Under the pieces are notes generated by a model, which did not search any database, was not told where the DNA came from, and saw nothing but the letters and a program-made list of their open reading frames with translations. The position numbers were made by a program, and so were the translations under genes. Below, piece after piece: positions 45,091 through 54,272 of a stretch of DNA of 64,000 bases. This DNA is from Synechococcus sp. PROS-7-1 (GTDB lineage Bacteria; Cyanobacteriota; Cyanobacteriia; PCC-6307; Cyanobiaceae). The stretch lies in NCBI RefSeq assembly GCF_014279795.1, contig NZ_CP047945.1, positions 2,128,572-2,192,571 of the forward strand. Reading direction: 5' to 3'. The number at the start of each line of letters is the position of its first letter. Within the stretch, counting starts at the first letter, position 1.

Positions 45091-45811
45091 GAAGCGGTGG
45101 CTCTTAAGTGTGCTGTTCAGCATGCTGCTGCAGCTGCTGGTGGTGATGGGTGCGGACGCTGCAGAACCAGCCCAGGCATCCCTGCTGGAGCAACGCGCGA
45201 TGGAATGGCCCGAGTGGTCGCTGCCAGCACCTCTCCCCCGGCCGCGTGCCCGTCAAGATCTGATTTATCCCGACTGGTTCGAGGGGGACTGGCAGGTGCA
45301 AAGCGACACGCTCGACCCTGATGGTTCCCGTCTAAAGAACGAATCCACGCTGCTTCACAGGGCACGCTTCAAACGCAATCAGGCGGGGGAGCTGGTCGGC
45401 GACCGACCCTTCAACGCCACAGCCATCGGCAAAGCGCTGCTGGGGGATGCGCTGCTGTCGGTCGAGCAGGATCCAGAGCGTGTCAACCGTCAACTGGCGA
45501 GGCTCAGCGACGATGTTCTGCTGGAAACCAGCGTGATCGGCCGCCGTCAGGGTGTCGTGTCAACAGAAAGCGGCAGGGAACGATTCTTGAGTGACGAGCT
45601 CGTGCTCCAGATCGTGCATGGCCCGGGGGCACCCCGACTGAGCAGAATCGAAACGTTGACGCGCTATGAACAGTGCGAGGCAGGAATCTGTACTGATCAG
45701 CGCCAGGTGAGTTACGGGGCTCCTGGGTTGCAGACGGATCAAACCCTCGCAGGGCGGAGCAGCCGATTTCGGCTAGTTCTCACTCGGTTACCGCAGGATC
45801 CCGCTGGATGA
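45089..45811 (+). CDS. Secreted or lumenal protein, DUF6816-like
   Basis: 240 aa. Signal peptide MKRWLLSVLFSMLLQLLVVM with cleavage near GADAAEP. The mature part has conserved-looking blocks LIYPDWFEGDWQVQSDTLD, RARFKRNQAGELVGDRPFNA, AIGKALLGDALLSVEQDP and RIETLTRYEQCEAGICTDQR. I associate them with a cyanobacterial/plastid family of unknown function (DUF6816-type, from memory). Start overlaps the divergent hypothetical gene's start; end overlaps the GST gene by 32 bp, tail to tail. Confidence 0.65.
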   Translation: MKRWLLSVLFSMLLQLLVVMGADAAEPAQASLLEQRAMEWPEWSLPAPLPRPRARQDLIYPDWFEGDWQVQSDTLDPDGSRLKNESTLLHRARFKRNQAGELVGDRPFNATAIGKALLGDALLSVEQDPERVNRQLARLSDDVLLETSVIGRRQGVVSTESGRERFLSDELVLQIVHGPGAPRLSRIETLTRYEQCEAGICTDQRQVSYGAPGLQTDQTLAGRSSRFRLVLTRLPQDPAG

Positions 45812-46508
45812 GCTGCGCCTCGAGCTGATCGCGCCAATGAAACAGGCTCTGCAAGCGGGGATGATCGCTGAGACCAGGAACGCCGCGGCCCGCCAAAGAG
45901 TCTCCGGAAGAGGCAGGAAAACGCAGCATGGAAAGCTGAGCAGCAACAGCAAGATCCGCCAGGGTGAGCGTGTCGCCAACCAGGTGCCCATTCTGATCGA
46001 GGCCTTCGGCTAAGGCCGTGAGGCTGGCAAGCATGGACGCCCTCTGCTCTTGGCCGAGCAGATCCTCCAGGGAGCTCAACCACCCACCTGGGACCCCGGA
46101 CATGACCTGTCGCAGGGGCGCCGGCAGATCATCGGGCAGGAGAGCCAGCCTGAGTTGGGAGTCGTCGGCTGCAGCCTGCAGGAGCGCTGCCCGGGCTGAC
46201 GCGGCCAAGGTGGTGTCCGCCCAGTCTTCGATCAACTCCACCTGAGCCCTCTGGAGCGGATCGGAAGGAAGCAGGGCCGGCTCAGGTTGCAGCGTTTCGA
46301 GATACCGGCAAATGGCACTGGAATCAGCAAACACCTGATCACCGTCAACCAGAACCGGAACCTGTCGCTGGCCCGACATTCGGAAAACAGACAGTTGACC
46401 AAGTCCCGGAGTGACCTCCACCTCACGGAAACTCAGGTCTTTGGCGTGGAGCGTCATCCGCACCTTCAAGCAGAAGGCGGAGTGGCGGAACTGATGGAGC
46501 TCCAGCAT
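45780..46508 (-). CDS. Glutathione S-transferase family protein
   Basis: 242 aa. N-terminal thioredoxin-like domain: ELHQFRHSAFCLKVRMTLHA, with SAFC replacing the usual catalytic SPxC, then VPVLVDGDQVFADSSAICRYLE, where the cis-Pro (after V) and the glutathione-contacting D-S-S-A-I are conserved. The all-helical C-terminal domain has LTLADLAVAAQLSML (N-capping ADL motif). Substrate unknown. Tail overlaps the DUF6816-like gene. Confidence 0.88.
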   Translation of the reverse strand: MLELHQFRHSAFCLKVRMTLHAKDLSFREVEVTPGLGQLSVFRMSGQRQVPVLVDGDQVFADSSAICRYLETLQPEPALLPSDPLQRAQVELIEDWADTTLAASARAALLQAAADDSQLRLALLPDDLPAPLRQVMSGVPGGWLSSLEDLLGQEQRASMLASLTALAEGLDQNGHLVGDTLTLADLAVAAQLSMLRFPASSGDSLAGRGVPGLSDHPRLQSLFHWRDQLEAQLIQRDPAVTE

Positions 46509-46567
46509 GTCCAGACCGGGGCAGGGAACGGCAGAGTAGCCATGAGAAACGGATCAACGCCATCGCC

Positions 46568-46774
46568 ATGCGCGAGTTCTTCGTCAATGTGACCCGCTAT
46601 CCGCGTTACCTGATCGCGTTCAGCCTCGGCGTGCTGAATTCCGTTGCGGAGCCGCTGGCGCGCCGCCGCAGCAATCCCGTGACCGCAGTGGCACTGATCG
46701 GAGCCTTGATCAGTGGCTTTATCAGCCTCGGATTGGTATTGCGTGCCATGGTGTCTTCAGCACCAATGAGCTGA
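46568..46774 (+). CDS. DUF751 (Ycf33-like) membrane protein
   Basis: 68 aa. The N-terminal motif [20 protein letters not shown] is the family hallmark (F-x-N-x-x-RYPR-x-x-x-x-x-LG). Two transmembrane helices ([17 protein letters not shown] and [20 protein letters not shown]). Ycf33 homologues also occur in algal plastids; function unknown. Stop codon is 1 bp from the rbfA start, so co-transcribed. Confidence 0.85.
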   Translation: MREFFVNVTRYPRYLIAFSLGVLNSVAEPLARRRSNPVTAVALIGALISGFISLGLVLRAMVSSAPMS

Positions 46775-46775
46775 G

Positions 46776-47198
46776 ATGGCTCCTGGACGACGGGTCGAAC
46801 GTGTTGCAGCTCTGATCCGCAAGGAGACGAGTGAACTGCTGATTCATGGCATCCGTGATGAACGGGTGCATCAGGGGCTGATCAGCATTACCGGGGTGGA
46901 AGTGAGCGGGGATCTGCAGCACTGCAAAATCTTCGTGAGTGTGCTGGCCGATCCTGAAGGCAAAGCCCAGGTGATGGATGGTCTGCAGGCAGCCAGTAGC
47001 TTCCTGCGCGGGGAGCTCGGTCGTCGTCTACAGATGCGGCGTGCACCGGAAGTGGTCTTTCATCTCGACCGTGGCCTTGAGAAGGGAGCCTCCGTTCTGG
47101 GACTGCTCGGGAACCTCGAGCGTGAACGCCAGGAGCGGGGGGAGATCCCTGCAAGCAGTGACGATGCTCAGGACAGCCACGACGATGAACGCAGCTGA
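46776..47198 (+). CDS. rbfA: 30S ribosome-binding factor RbfA
   Basis: Late-stage 30S maturation and cold-adaptation factor. 140 aa with the KH-like fold: [69 protein letters not shown] and [11 protein letters not shown], all standard RbfA blocks. The tail is acidic ([13 protein letters not shown]). It overlaps nagZ by 14 nt. Confidence 0.95.
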   Translation: MAPGRRVERVAALIRKETSELLIHGIRDERVHQGLISITGVEVSGDLQHCKIFVSVLADPEGKAQVMDGLQAASSFLRGELGRRLQMRRAPEVVFHLDRGLEKGASVLGLLGNLERERQERGEIPASSDDAQDSHDDERS

Positions 47199-48813
47199 GC
47201 AGCGGCGGGCGGTGTCCCAGCTGCTAGTGGTGAGGGCCAGCGGTCATGCCGGCGATCAGCAACGGCGATACCCCCGCTGGGAACTGAGCAACGGGGAGCT
47301 TCAACGCTTGCTGGCGAATGGCGTTGGCGGCGTGATTCTCCTGGGAGGCACAGCCACAGAACTGCAGCAGCGCTGCCGAACGCTGCGCGCCTGGGCAGAT
47401 CATGACGATCTGCTGCTCTGCGCCGACGTGGAGGAGGGGGTTGGTCAGCGCTTTGAAGGCGCTACCTGGCTGGTCCCGCCGATGGCCTTAGGCCGTCTGC
47501 AGTCAAACGACCCGGCAAAGGCGATGGACCTTGCCGAACGCTACGGGCGCTGCACCGCTGACCAGGCCCGCCGATGCGGACTCAACTGGGTGTTGGCACC
47601 GGTCTGCGATGTCAACAGCAACCCGGCCAATCCGGTGATCAACGTGAGGGCTTGGGGCCAGGTTCCTGAGGCCGCCGGTGCGCTGGCTGAAGCATTCCAG
47701 CGCGGCCTTCAGGCCGGAGGCGTTCTTGGTTGCGCCAAACATTTCCCTGGACACGGCGACACAGCCCAGGATTCCCATTTGGAGCTGCCGGTGCTGAGGC
47801 ATTCGCGGGAGCGGCTCGAGCAAATTGAACTGAGGCCGTTCCGCCGGCTTATCGCTGCAGGGGTAGACAGCGTGATGACCGCGCATTTGGTGATTCCATC
47901 CCTTGATGCCGAGCGGCCCGCGACCCTCTCCCCCAGGGTGCTGACCGACCTGCTCAGAGATTCTCTTGATTTCCAGGGACTCATCGTCACCGATGCCCTA
48001 GTGATGGAGGCGATCACAGGTCTGGTAGGTCCCGGGGAGGCTGCAGTGCAGGCTTTCGAAGCCGGGGCGGATTTGATCCTGATGCCCGCCGATGCCGACA
48101 AGGCCATTGACGCTGTCTGTGCAGCCCTCGACAGCGGACGCATTCCCTCCCTGCGCCTCGAGCAATCTCTACAGAGACGTCGTGACGCCCTGCAACGCTG
48201 CAGCGGGGCCCAATCCAGAAACGAAGGTGCTTCACCGCTTGATGCAGGAGAAACCTCAAACGAGCGCCAGCTCGCCCTCGAGTTGGTGAGCGAAACCCTC
48301 GAACAACAGGGAATGACTCCGGTGCATCCACCCGCTGGTGGTGGTGTGACCCTGATCCGCGTGGATGGGGTACTCGCCTGCCCTTGCTTGCGCCCTGATG
48401 CTCCAGCCATCAGCTGGCCTAACAGCCGCGGATTCAGGCCGATCATCTGCCATGACCTCGGAATCAGCCCCTGGCATGAACCTCCTCAGGGTGACAATCC
48501 TTTGGCTCTGGATCGGCTCGGTGATGGACCGGTCTTGTTGCAGCTGTTTCTGCGCGGCAATCCATTCCGCGCAGGCCGCGATCGTGATGACCCATGGCCG
48601 GCAGCCATCCGCCAGCTTCTGAGGCTGAACCGCCTGGCGGGGATGGCTGTGTATGGCTGCCCCTACCGATGGGAAAGCCTGCGAGCGCTTCTTCCCGACA
48701 CAATCCCTGCCGCCTACAGCCCCGGGCAGATGGCTGATGCCCAGCAGAGGCTGATGAGCCAGTTGCTGGGGGACGAGCACACGCTGGAGCTGGAGACCGA
48801 ATTCACTGACTGA
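47185..48813 (+). CDS. nagZ: Beta-N-acetylhexosaminidase (GH3, NagZ-type)
   Basis: Cleaves the GlcNAc-anhydroMurNAc bond of muropeptides during cell wall recycling. 542 aa from [12 protein letters not shown], longer than E. coli NagZ because of a C-terminal extension (about 370-542) typical of the longer GH3 homologues. The catalytic loop [14 protein letters not shown] (about 186-199, His as general acid partner) and the nucleophile segment [10 protein letters not shown] (about 267, Asp) are intact. The upstream extension of the frame lies inside rbfA and is rejected. Functionally linked to anmK at 8.0-9.2 kb. Confidence 0.9.
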   Translation: MNAAEQRRAVSQLLVVRASGHAGDQQRRYPRWELSNGELQRLLANGVGGVILLGGTATELQQRCRTLRAWADHDDLLLCADVEEGVGQRFEGATWLVPPMALGRLQSNDPAKAMDLAERYGRCTADQARRCGLNWVLAPVCDVNSNPANPVINVRAWGQVPEAAGALAEAFQRGLQAGGVLGCAKHFPGHGDTAQDSHLELPVLRHSRERLEQIELRPFRRLIAAGVDSVMTAHLVIPSLDAERPATLSPRVLTDLLRDSLDFQGLIVTDALVMEAITGLVGPGEAAVQAFEAGADLILMPADADKAIDAVCAALDSGRIPSLRLEQSLQRRRDALQRCSGAQSRNEGASPLDAGETSNERQLALELVSETLEQQGMTPVHPPAGGGVTLIRVDGVLACPCLRPDAPAISWPNSRGFRPIICHDLGISPWHEPPQGDNPLALDRLGDGPVLLQLFLRGNPFRAGRDRDDPWPAAIRQLLRLNRLAGMAVYGCPYRWESLRALLPDTIPAAYSPGQMADAQQRLMSQLLGDEHTLELETEFTD

Positions 48814-48849
48814 ACGGCTCTAATCTCGGCGCCAGTGCGGGACGACGTC

Positions 48850-50058
48850 ATGCTCAGCCTCTCGATGATCGTCCGCGACGAAGCCAAGCGCATCGATGCC
48901 TGCCTGAACTCGGTGAAAGGCTTCGTCGACGAGATGGTTCTGATCGACACCGGCTCAACGGACAACACAGTCGCGCTGGCTGAAGCTGCTGGCGCCCGGG
49001 TGGAACGGATGGACTGGCCCGGGGACTTCGCACCAGCGAGAAACGCGGCACTCGAGCACGTGAAGGGGGACTGGGTGCTGGTGCTGGATGCCGATGAACG
49101 CCTGCGCGCAGAGGCCATCCCGGCGATCCGAGCCCTGATGGCGCAACCCGATGTTCTGGTGATCAATCTGCTTCGCCATGAACTGGGTGCTGCCATGGCC
49201 CCTTATTCCAATGTGAGCCGACTGTTCCGACGGGATCCCCGAATCCGCTGGAGTCGGCCTTATCACTCGATGATTGACGACAGCGTGAGCGAAATCCTGC
49301 AGCAGGAATCGCACTGGCGGGTGGCGAACTGCGCTGAACCCGCGCTGCTGCACGACGGCTACCGCCCTGAACTCCTGAACCAGAGCGACAAGGCCGAGCG
49401 ACTGCGACGTTCGATGGAGCAGTGGCTGGAGGATCAGCCGAATGATCCCTATGCATGCACCAAGCTCGGGGCACTGGAGGTAAGCAGTGGCAACCATGAG
49501 CGAGGCGTGAATCTCCTGCGCAAAGGGCTCGAGCAGCTGCCAGATGGAGCAGGAAGAACGGCTGAGCGCTACGAGTTGCTGCTCAATCTGGGGATCGCCT
49601 TGGCACCTGAGGACGCTGACGCTGCCGAGAGCTACTACAGACAGGCGCTGGAGCTGGCCTTGGATGTGCGTTTGAGCCTCGGCGCCCGGCTGAACCTGGC
49701 CGCATTGCTGATGCAGGCCAATCAGCTGGATGAGGCGATTCAGCTCACCACCACAGCCTGCCAGCGTGCCCCTGAAGTAGCGCTGGCCTGGTACAACCTC
49801 GGCCTGATGGAACGACGACGGGGCGACCTTGCCGCATCCCTGCGCGCCTATGAGCGTTCGCTCGAGCTCAATCCCGATCACGCGGAAAGCCACCAGAACT
49901 TTGCCGTCGCGCGTCTGATGGGTGGTGATATCGACGGTGCGCGCGCCAGCTTCCGCGCAGCGATCGACAAGCTCCATCAACAGAACCGTGCCGAAGAGGC
50001 CGGAGCGCTTCAAGCCCAGGTGAGCGGGATTGTGAAGCTGGAGGGGAGTGGGCAATGA
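48850..50058 (+). CDS. Family 2 glycosyltransferase fused to TPR repeats
   Basis: 402 aa from MLSLSMIVRDE (a GTG 15 nt earlier is possible). GT-A domain (about 1-190): LSMIVRDEAKRID, LIDTGSTDNTVALAE, WPGDFAPARNAALEH and the metal-binding DADE in LVLDADERL, then a GT2 C-part with RWSRPYHSMI. Five or so TPRs follow (about 220-390), for example ALAWYNLGLMERRRGDLAAS and LELNPDHAESHQNFAVARLM. Such GT2-TPR proteins are common in cyanobacteria; donor and acceptor unknown. The stop overlaps hemD by 4 nt. Confidence 0.88.
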   Translation: MLSLSMIVRDEAKRIDACLNSVKGFVDEMVLIDTGSTDNTVALAEAAGARVERMDWPGDFAPARNAALEHVKGDWVLVLDADERLRAEAIPAIRALMAQPDVLVINLLRHELGAAMAPYSNVSRLFRRDPRIRWSRPYHSMIDDSVSEILQQESHWRVANCAEPALLHDGYRPELLNQSDKAERLRRSMEQWLEDQPNDPYACTKLGALEVSSGNHERGVNLLRKGLEQLPDGAGRTAERYELLLNLGIALAPEDADAAESYYRQALELALDVRLSLGARLNLAALLMQANQLDEAIQLTTTACQRAPEVALAWYNLGLMERRRGDLAASLRAYERSLELNPDHAESHQNFAVARLMGGDIDGARASFRAAIDKLHQQNRAEEAGALQAQVSGIVKLEGSGQ

Positions 50059-50873
50059 CGGAACGCCAGGCCCCTGCCCTGCAGGGACGCACGGTGGTGA
50101 TGACCCGGGCAATGGAGCAGCAAAGTGAAGGCCGCCGACTGCTCGAAGCGCTCGGTGCCAAGGTTCTCGATTTACCGGCTCTGGAGATCGGCCCTCCGGA
50201 TCACTGGGGTGCCCTCGACGATGCTCTCGCTGAATGGGACACATTCCACTGGCTGATCATCTCCAGTGCGAACGGCGCGAATGCCGTTGAAGAGCGGCTG
50301 CAACAGCAGGGGAAGACCCTGTCCCATCGACCGAGCAGCCTCAAAATTGCAGCGGTGGGACGCAAGACCGCCAGGCGGCTGGAAGAGCTGGGCTCGGAAG
50401 CGGATTTTGTGCCCCCCGAGTTTGTCGCCGACAGCCTGATTGAACACTTCCCGGTGTCTGGCTGGGGGCTGCGCATCCTGCTGCCACGCGTTCAGAGCGG
50501 TGGGCGCACGGTGCTGGCAGAAGCTTTCGGTGAAGCCGGCGCGCGGGTTGTGGAGGTGCCGGCTTATGAGTCCCGCTGTCCGAAGGCGATCCCAGCAGCA
50601 ACGCTGGATGCGTTGCGAGCCGGGACAGTGGATGCCATCTGTTTCACCAGCGGCAAAACGGTGCTGCACACCACACACCTGCTGGCACAGAGCATGGGGG
50701 AGGAGGAGGCGACGGCCAAGCTCAAACGGGCTGCCGTGGTGTCGATCGGTCCGCAAACAAGTGATCGTTGCCGCAAGCTGCTGGGCCGTGTGGACCAGGA
50801 AGCTCATCCCCATGATCTCGAAGGTCTGGTGATGGCTTGTGTTCAGGCAATGCAGAACGGAGATTCGCTTTGA
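50055..50873 (+). CDS. hemD: Uroporphyrinogen-III synthase
   Basis: Cyclises and inverts hydroxymethylbilane to uroporphyrinogen III for heme, chlorophyll and bilins. 272 aa, two-lobed. Although sequence conservation in this family is low, typical features are seen: VVMTRAMEQQSEGRRLLEAL, LIISSANGANAVEERL (W/S-x-N-G), KIAAVGRKTARRL, LLPRVQSGGRTVLAEAF, VPAYESRC, DAICFTSGKTVLH and VVSIGPQTSDRCR. ATG overlaps the preceding stop (ATGA). The 3' end overlaps the lipoprotein gene by 31 bp. Confidence 0.9.
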   Translation: MTERQAPALQGRTVVMTRAMEQQSEGRRLLEALGAKVLDLPALEIGPPDHWGALDDALAEWDTFHWLIISSANGANAVEERLQQQGKTLSHRPSSLKIAAVGRKTARRLEELGSEADFVPPEFVADSLIEHFPVSGWGLRILLPRVQSGGRTVLAEAFGEAGARVVEVPAYESRCPKAIPAATLDALRAGTVDAICFTSGKTVLHTTHLLAQSMGEEEATAKLKRAAVVSIGPQTSDRCRKLLGRVDQEAHPHDLEGLVMACVQAMQNGDSL

Positions 50874-51370
50874 CCGGCCACCGAAACGGTGAGGCAACCC
50901 CGGCGCAAGTCGATGGCCTGAACCACCCATCCCACTGGCAATAAGCCGCTCGACTCGCCAGGGCAACGACCTCTTTCGCCGACACAGACCGGTCCTGAGC
51001 CTTCTGATGTGGTCACCAGGGCGCGACGCTGACCACCAACCGCCAGCACCCCTTGAACCTGAAGCCCAAGGCTCGGCGGTTGATCAGCATCGGATGCCCT
51101 GGGATCAGTGGCTGCAGGGGAGCCAGCAACAACCACGGGAGCGAAGGGATCTGGGCGGCCATCAGGCACGGCGCTCAGCACCTGCTCGAGACTGGGCAAG
51201 GGCACAAAGGAGGTGGGCGGTGCCAGCCGATCAGGACGGTCCTTGGAGGGTTTCGAGGCAACGTCCTTAGCCACAGGCGGCTTTAACCCAGGAGCAGCGT
51301 TCTGAGTTGAGTCACTGCCGCAAGCGCTGATCAGGATCCAAAGCAGTCCTGCCAAGCTCACCCCTCGCAC
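50843..51370 (-). CDS. Putative lipoprotein
   Basis: About 175 aa from GTG; the start is approximate and GTG at 51361 is also possible. A hydrophobic stretch SLAGLLWILISAC ends in a lipobox (LISAC), predicting a lipid-modified cysteine. After a polar linker (KPPVAKDVASKPSKDRPD) comes a conserved-looking part: RPDPFAPVVV, LGLQVQGVLAVGGQRRALVT, VCVGERGRCPG and GCLTVSVAGQSES. The DPFxP plus short beta-strand pattern recalls type II secretion/type IV pilus (PilP/GspC-like) proteins, but this is a weak likeness. Follows the START-like gene by 34 bp. Confidence 0.65.
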   Translation of the reverse strand: MRGVSLAGLLWILISACGSDSTQNAAPGLKPPVAKDVASKPSKDRPDRLAPPTSFVPLPSLEQVLSAVPDGRPDPFAPVVVAGSPAATDPRASDADQPPSLGLQVQGVLAVGGQRRALVTTSEGSGPVCVGERGRCPGESSGLLPVGWVVQAIDLRRGCLTVSVAGQSESPFCIA

Positions 51371-51404
51371 AACAGCACGACCAGAGCCTCTTCGGGGACG
51401 AGGT

Positions 51405-51854
51405 TCAGCCCCCGGATGCCTGTTCGCGCTCAACCAGATCTCGGAAACGATCAAGGTTTGCCTGAAGCTCCTTGGTAACAATCCCACCCAGAATGCTGGG
51501 TTCCATCAGTGGTGCCAAGACCCCGGGAAGCTCGTAGGTGACCGTGAGCTTCACCGCGGTACGTCCCGGCTGCTCAACGTAGAAACGAACAGCACCTTTC
51601 GTCGGCAGGCCACCGACGGATTCCCAGTGCAGTTGCTGCGCTTCGACGCGCTGGGTGATGCGTGCCTTCCAGTGAAAACGAAACCCCTGAGCGGCAAGCG
51701 TCCAGTCGGTGAGTTCGGGATCATCAAGGGTTTTCACAGATTCGATCCAACGCATCCATTTGGGCATGGCCTCGAGATCGCTCCAGACAGCCCACACCCG
51801 GTCCACGGGAGCGTTGACCTCGGTGGTCACAGAATGTTCAAGCCAGCGTCCCAT
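51405..51854 (-). CDS. SRPBCC (START/polyketide cyclase-like) protein
   Basis: 149 aa. A single helix-grip domain: NAPVDRVWAVWSDLEAMPKW at the N-terminus is the hallmark, then beta-strands (FHWKARITQRV, LHWESVGGLP, VRFYVEQPGRTAVKLTVTYE) and the C-terminal helix KELQANLDRFRDLVERE. Such proteins bind hydrophobic ligands. It lies 4 bp after crtQ in the same direction, a pairing I know from other picocyanobacteria, suggesting a role near carotenoid metabolism (inference). Confidence 0.85.
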   Translation of the reverse strand: MGRWLEHSVTTEVNAPVDRVWAVWSDLEAMPKWMRWIESVKTLDDPELTDWTLAAQGFRFHWKARITQRVEAQQLHWESVGGLPTKGAVRFYVEQPGRTAVKLTVTYELPGVLAPLMEPSILGGIVTKELQANLDRFRDLVEREQASGG

Positions 51855-51858
51855 GGGT

Positions 51859-53325
51859 TCAGGCGACTGCAGTGTTTGTGGCCAGCCGGGCCGGCTTCCT
51901 CAGGATGGCGGCAGCGGCGAGATGTCCGCTCATCGTGGCTCCCTCCATGGAATCGATGTAGTCCTGACGGGTGTAGCTCCCGGCTAGGAAGAAGTTGTTC
52001 ACCGGGGTGCTCTGTTCAGGCCTGTAAGGCTCCATGCCAGGAGCTTCGCGGTAAAGCGACTGAGCCAGTTTCACCACATTGCTCCAGGTGAGCTTGAGAT
52101 TGCGGGCCGAGGGGAACAACTCGCGCACCTGACGGTCGGTATGGGCAACGATTTCGTCGACTGACTTGGGAATCCAGGGATCACCCGGTGTGAGCACGCA
52201 CTGAAGCAGAGAGCCTTCACCTTCCTTGCGGTAATCCTCGGGGCTGGCCAGGGCCAGGTCGGCAAAGCAGCTGAAATCGGCATCGGCGGTATACAGCAGA
52301 TTGTTCAAACCTGCTGGATGCGCCACATCCCGGCGTTGCGCCTCCTGGGCATCACCCAGTTCGGTCACCCAGCCGTCATAACGAAGTTGAACCGTTGCCA
52401 CAGGCACCGCCTCCAGCTGATGGATGGCTTCGAACTGGGGATAACGGTTCCACTCCTTCGGCAGCAGCTTCTGAATTCCTGGCACATCACAGGCAGCCAG
52501 GTAAGCGTCGGCCTCAACACGGATCTCTCCTTCGGGCGTTCCCAGCTGCAGGCCTGTGATTTCAGGGGATTCACCCTCGCTGTACTCCACCTGCTTCACA
52601 CGGTGACGCAGATGCAGCTTGCCGCCGCGCTGCTGGATGTAATCAAGGATCGGACCCGTGAGCCAGCGGTGGGGTGATCCCTTCAGCAAGTTGAGTTTCG
52701 AGGCCTCGGTCTTGGCCGCAAACATCATGAAAATGGTGAGCATGCACCGCGCTGAGATCGCCTCGCAGTCGATGAAGCCCAGGGCATAGGCAATGGGATT
52801 CCACATGCGCCGGATGCTTTCGGGGCTACCGCCATGGCCCACAAACCAATCTTGGAAGCTCACGGAGTCGAGCGCTCGGATGGTGCGCATCGCCCCCTCG
52901 TAATCCACCAAACCGCGCACGATCGGGCTGGTTCCCAGGGCCAGGGCATTGCGCAGCTTGTCGATCCAGCTCAGCTGCGGCGTTGTGAAGAACGCCTTGA
53001 GGCCGTTGAAGGGGGCACCGATCGGAAAGCGAAAATCCAGTTCCCGCAGATCCCCGCCCTTGTTCACAAACAGATGGGTGTGCTGCTTCGGCAGCAGATT
53101 CTCGAAGGCGCCCACCTTGCGCATCAGTGCAAAGAGATTGGCGTAGTTGAAAAAGAACACGTGCAAGCCCATCTCAATGTGGTTGCCGCCCTCATCCACC
53201 CAGCTGCCCACCTTGCCGCCCATGAAAGGCCGAGCTTCATAGAGGTTCACCTCATGACCGGCATCGACCAGATCCACAGCAGCGGAGAGGCCGGCGAGAC
53301 CGGAACCGACGATCGCGACCCGCAC
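51859..53325 (-). CDS. crtQ: Zeta-carotene desaturase
   Basis: FAD-dependent plant-type desaturase converting zeta-carotene to lycopene in the thylakoid or plasma membrane. 488 aa. Dinucleotide-binding [20 protein letters not shown] (residues 3-22), then [34 protein letters not shown], the middle block [20 protein letters not shown], and the C-terminal FAD block [20 protein letters not shown] (about 448-467). All fit Zds/CrtQ rather than Pds. Start MRVAIVGSG. Divergent from the IscA-like gene with a dyad between them. Confidence 0.94.
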   Translation of the reverse strand: MRVAIVGSGLAGLSAAVDLVDAGHEVNLYEARPFMGGKVGSWVDEGGNHIEMGLHVFFFNYANLFALMRKVGAFENLLPKQHTHLFVNKGGDLRELDFRFPIGAPFNGLKAFFTTPQLSWIDKLRNALALGTSPIVRGLVDYEGAMRTIRALDSVSFQDWFVGHGGSPESIRRMWNPIAYALGFIDCEAISARCMLTIFMMFAAKTEASKLNLLKGSPHRWLTGPILDYIQQRGGKLHLRHRVKQVEYSEGESPEITGLQLGTPEGEIRVEADAYLAACDVPGIQKLLPKEWNRYPQFEAIHQLEAVPVATVQLRYDGWVTELGDAQEAQRRDVAHPAGLNNLLYTADADFSCFADLALASPEDYRKEGEGSLLQCVLTPGDPWIPKSVDEIVAHTDRQVRELFPSARNLKLTWSNVVKLAQSLYREAPGMEPYRPEQSTPVNNFFLAGSYTRQDYIDSMEGATMSGHLAAAAILRKPARLATNTAVA

Positions 53326-53346
53326 ATGATCTGCACAACTCAGGCG

Positions 53347-53372
53347 ACTCTATGTATGAGCCTCCATAGAGT
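53347..53372. promoter_or_regulatory. 8-bp dyad between crtQ and the IscA/SufA-type gene
   Basis: ACTCTATG at 53347-53354 and CATAGAGT at 53365-53372 are perfect reverse complements around a 10-bp spacer. The 70-bp divergent intergenic region must hold both promoters, so this is a candidate operator. It does not match the SufR pattern (CAAC-N6-GTTG) that I know. Confidence 0.45.
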
Positions 53373-53395
53373 GAGGGAACGAGCCTGTGTTTTCC

Positions 53396-53788
53396 ATGAC
53401 CTCCACCCCAAGCACTGCGCCGGCGCACACCGCAAAAGACGGCAAGGGAATCCTCATCACTGAACCGGCCATGCAGCAGTTGGCCAAGCTCTGCAGCGAA
53501 CAGGGTGACAACCAGGTGTTGCGAGTGGGTGTGCGTTCTGGTGGATGCAGTGGCATGAGCTACACGATGGATTTCGTGCCGGCTTCAGACACCCAAAGCG
53601 ATGACGAAAGCTATGAATACGTGGCCTCTGACGGCCAGAGCTTCCGCGTGATCTGCGATCCGAAAAGCCTGCTTTACATCTACGGAATGCAGCTCGACTT
53701 CAGCACAGCACTGATCGGTGGCGGCTTCAATTTCACCAATCCCAATGCCACCCAAACCTGTGGCTGCGGCAGCTCCTTCGCGGTTTAA
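53396..53788 (+). CDS. Iron-sulfur cluster assembly accessory protein (IscA/SufA type)
   Basis: A-type carrier that inserts Fe-S clusters. 130 aa from MTSTPSTAP; an in-frame GTG lies 9 nt earlier. ITEPAMQQLAKL, then the three conserved cysteines: Cys51 in VRSGGCSGMSY, and Cys122 and Cys124 in QTCGCGSSF. LDFSTALIGGGFNFTNPNA is the usual block before the C-terminal pair. The divergent partner is crtQ. Confidence 0.93.
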   Translation: MTSTPSTAPAHTAKDGKGILITEPAMQQLAKLCSEQGDNQVLRVGVRSGGCSGMSYTMDFVPASDTQSDDESYEYVASDGQSFRVICDPKSLLYIYGMQLDFSTALIGGGFNFTNPNATQTCGCGSSFAV

Positions 53789-53851
53789 AACCGGCCGCTC
53801 CCTCGGCCTGCTGTGGGAATCTGAACGGATTGCTGTATCGGTCGATCATCG

Positions 53852-54271
53852 ATGGACGACACCCAGGATTCCCTTTTCCAACAGGCGATGGCCCGCTATC
53901 AGGACGGTGAGCCTGCAGCAGACCTTCTTGGGGATTTCGAGACGATCACCGCCGCAGCACCAAGACAATCGGCTGGTTGGACCTGCCTGACTTGGCTTCA
54001 ACTGCTCTGTGAACAGCCGGACGACGCCCTGCGATCAGGACGAATGGCGGTCAAGCTGAACCCTCAAGACCCGCAGGCGCGCATCAACCTCTGCCTGGCC
54101 ATGCTTGAGACCAAAGCCAAGGGTGTGCGCGACCACATTGAGGTGGTCCAGCAGGTTCTAGCCGTGGCACCCGACGTGGCCGGTGATCTGCGCGAGTCGA
54201 TCGATGATGGATTGAAGCGTCGCCCGGAGTGGCCTGCTCTGCTGAAAGTGAAGGCCTGGCTGGAGCTCTGA
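53852..54271 (+). CDS. TPR-like hypothetical protein
   Basis: 139 aa, all-helical. Two to three TPR-like helix pairs: FQQAMARYQDGEPAADLLGD, AGWTCLTWLQLLCEQPDDAL with SGRMAVKLNPQDPQARINLC, and VAPDVAGDLRESIDDGL. The LNPQDPQARINL segment is the clearest TPR. Binds an unknown partner. The stop is 1 bp from the next start, so it is translated with the glycosyltransferase-like gene. Confidence 0.7.
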   Translation: MDDTQDSLFQQAMARYQDGEPAADLLGDFETITAAAPRQSAGWTCLTWLQLLCEQPDDALRSGRMAVKLNPQDPQARINLCLAMLETKAKGVRDHIEVVQQVLAVAPDVAGDLRESIDDGLKRRPEWPALLKVKAWLEL

Positions 54272-54272
54272 G

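Noticed and set aside
48955-50244. 429-aa minus-strand frame opposite the GT2-TPR gene
   Set aside because: No domain recognisable; the plus strand carries clear GT2 and TPR motifs and hemD.
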